A stretch of 64,000 bases of DNA from Alphaproteobacteria bacterium (GTDB lineage: Bacteria; Pseudomonadota; Alphaproteobacteria; CAAGCB01; CAG-977): contig CAAGEK010000011.1 of NCBI GenBank assembly GCA_900768845.1, positions 53,531 to 117,530 of the forward strand. The letters run 5' to 3'. Made by a program: the position numbers and the translations under genes. Shown here in pieces: positions 63,644 through 64,000 of this stretch; positions within the stretch are counted from its first letter, which is position 1, and each line of letters begins with the position of its first letter. Below the pieces are notes generated by a model. That model saw only the letters and a list, made by a program, of their open reading frames with translations, had not been told where the DNA came from and ran no database searches.

Positions 63644-64000
63644 TTATTTTACACGGACAAGCTGATGAGGTTCGGTTTTTTTTGCAATATTGTTAATCGT
63701 GTTCATTTCTGCGGACACGCCGGCATAATGAACCGGCACGATCCCCTTTGTCCGGTCGGTGATCAGGCTTTCGATTTGATTTTCATCAATGTTCAGCGTG
63801 TCTTTGCAAATGTTGCAAAAAACGATTTTCGCCCCGCAACGGGCGAATGCGGAAGCCGTCGTGACAAACGTAAAAGACGGACATATGACTTCGTCGCCCG
63901 CTCCGACGCCCGTCAGCATGGCGGCCATTTCCAGCGCGGCCGTGCATGAATGAACCAATAACGCTTTTTGTGTTCCGGTATATTTTTCCAACAGCTTGGA
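63644..64000 (-). pseudogene. DegT/DnrJ/WecE-type aminotransferase, cut by the window edge and broken at the 3' end
   Basis: The visible 118 residues are the N-terminal part of a PLP sugar aminotransferase: LLVHSCTAALEMAAMLTGV, GDEVICPSFTFVTTASAF, TLNIDENQIESLITDRTKG, IVPVHYAGVSAEMNTINNIA. This is the WecE/RffA pattern for dTDP-4-amino-4,6-dideoxygalactose synthesis. The frame continues off the right edge. On the left it ends after INNIAKK with an unrelated tail and a stop, before the PLP-lysine region, so most of the enzyme is missing. The break is at a run of eight Ts on the plus strand (63681-63688). No matching continuation was found in other frames. Confidence 0.8.

Overview
The window reads as a chromosomal segment of an alphaproteobacterium, probably a host- or gut-associated uncultured lineage. 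This is inferred from gene order and protein character, not from a database match. The evidence is the rpsB-tsf-pyrH-frr-uppS-cdsA-dxr-rseP-bamA-skp-lpxD-fabZ-lpxA-lpxI-lpxB run (LpxI rather than LpxH), an HdaA-type DnaA homologue next to a PerM-type permease, a short prolyl-tRNA synthetase without the editing insert, and a topA-rnr-rpmG cluster. Coding is dense, with many 1-8 base stop/start overlaps in the core and looser, decayed DNA in a few accessory gaps.

Layout. 1-7.7 kb: type III glutamine synthetase (5' end cut by the window edge) overlapping the large subunit of glutamate synthase, with no small subunit beside it, then a membrane-anchored metallophosphoesterase. 7.8-11.3 kb: an orphan type IV prepilin, a decayed IS200-type transposase, a short repeat patch, a putative metallopeptidase on the minus strand and a small outer-membrane barrel. 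11.4-17.3 kb: a Ca2+-type P-ATPase and an ABC-F protein that converge on an array of 64-65 bp hairpin-forming repeats, then a Sel1-repeat protein. 17.4-28.6 kb: ndk, a DUF2066-like exported protein, a PerM/AI-2E permease, hdaA, proS, lolC, lolD, dnaE and a membrane protein. 28.6-43.0 kb: translation factors, isoprenoid and phospholipid enzymes, outer-membrane assembly and the lipid A pathway. 43.1-46.5 kb: a TolC-family lipoprotein with an apparent C-terminal SPOR domain, and L-serine dehydratase. 46.5-48.0 kb: about 1.5 kb with no intact gene. 48.0-58.5 kb: a minus-strand run of nucleoside hydrolase, dusA, plsY, dprA, topA, rnr, an S41 protease and rpmG. 58.7-64 kb: an accessory, partly decayed tract holding a Ser-rich small protein, a P-loop kinase-like protein, a frameshifted GNAT acetyltransferase, a 516-residue coiled-coil protein, a second IS200 remnant, a second hairpin-repeat array and a broken DegT/WecE-type aminotransferase.

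How the genes work together. GS and GOGAT form the ammonium-assimilation pair. UppS, CdsA and PlsY supply lipid carriers and phospholipid. RseP, BamA and Skp build the outer membrane. LpxD, FabZ, LpxA, LpxI and LpxB make lipid A precursors, and LolC/LolD export lipoproteins, of which the TolC-SPOR protein may be a client. DnaE, HdaA, TopA and DprA serve replication and DNA handling. No complete new defence, secretion or biosynthetic system is visible. The most unusual items are the TolC-SPOR fusion, the orphan prepilin, the putative metallopeptidase, the coiled-coil protein, the two hairpin-repeat arrays, and two IS200 remnants that each begin just after an intrinsic terminator.
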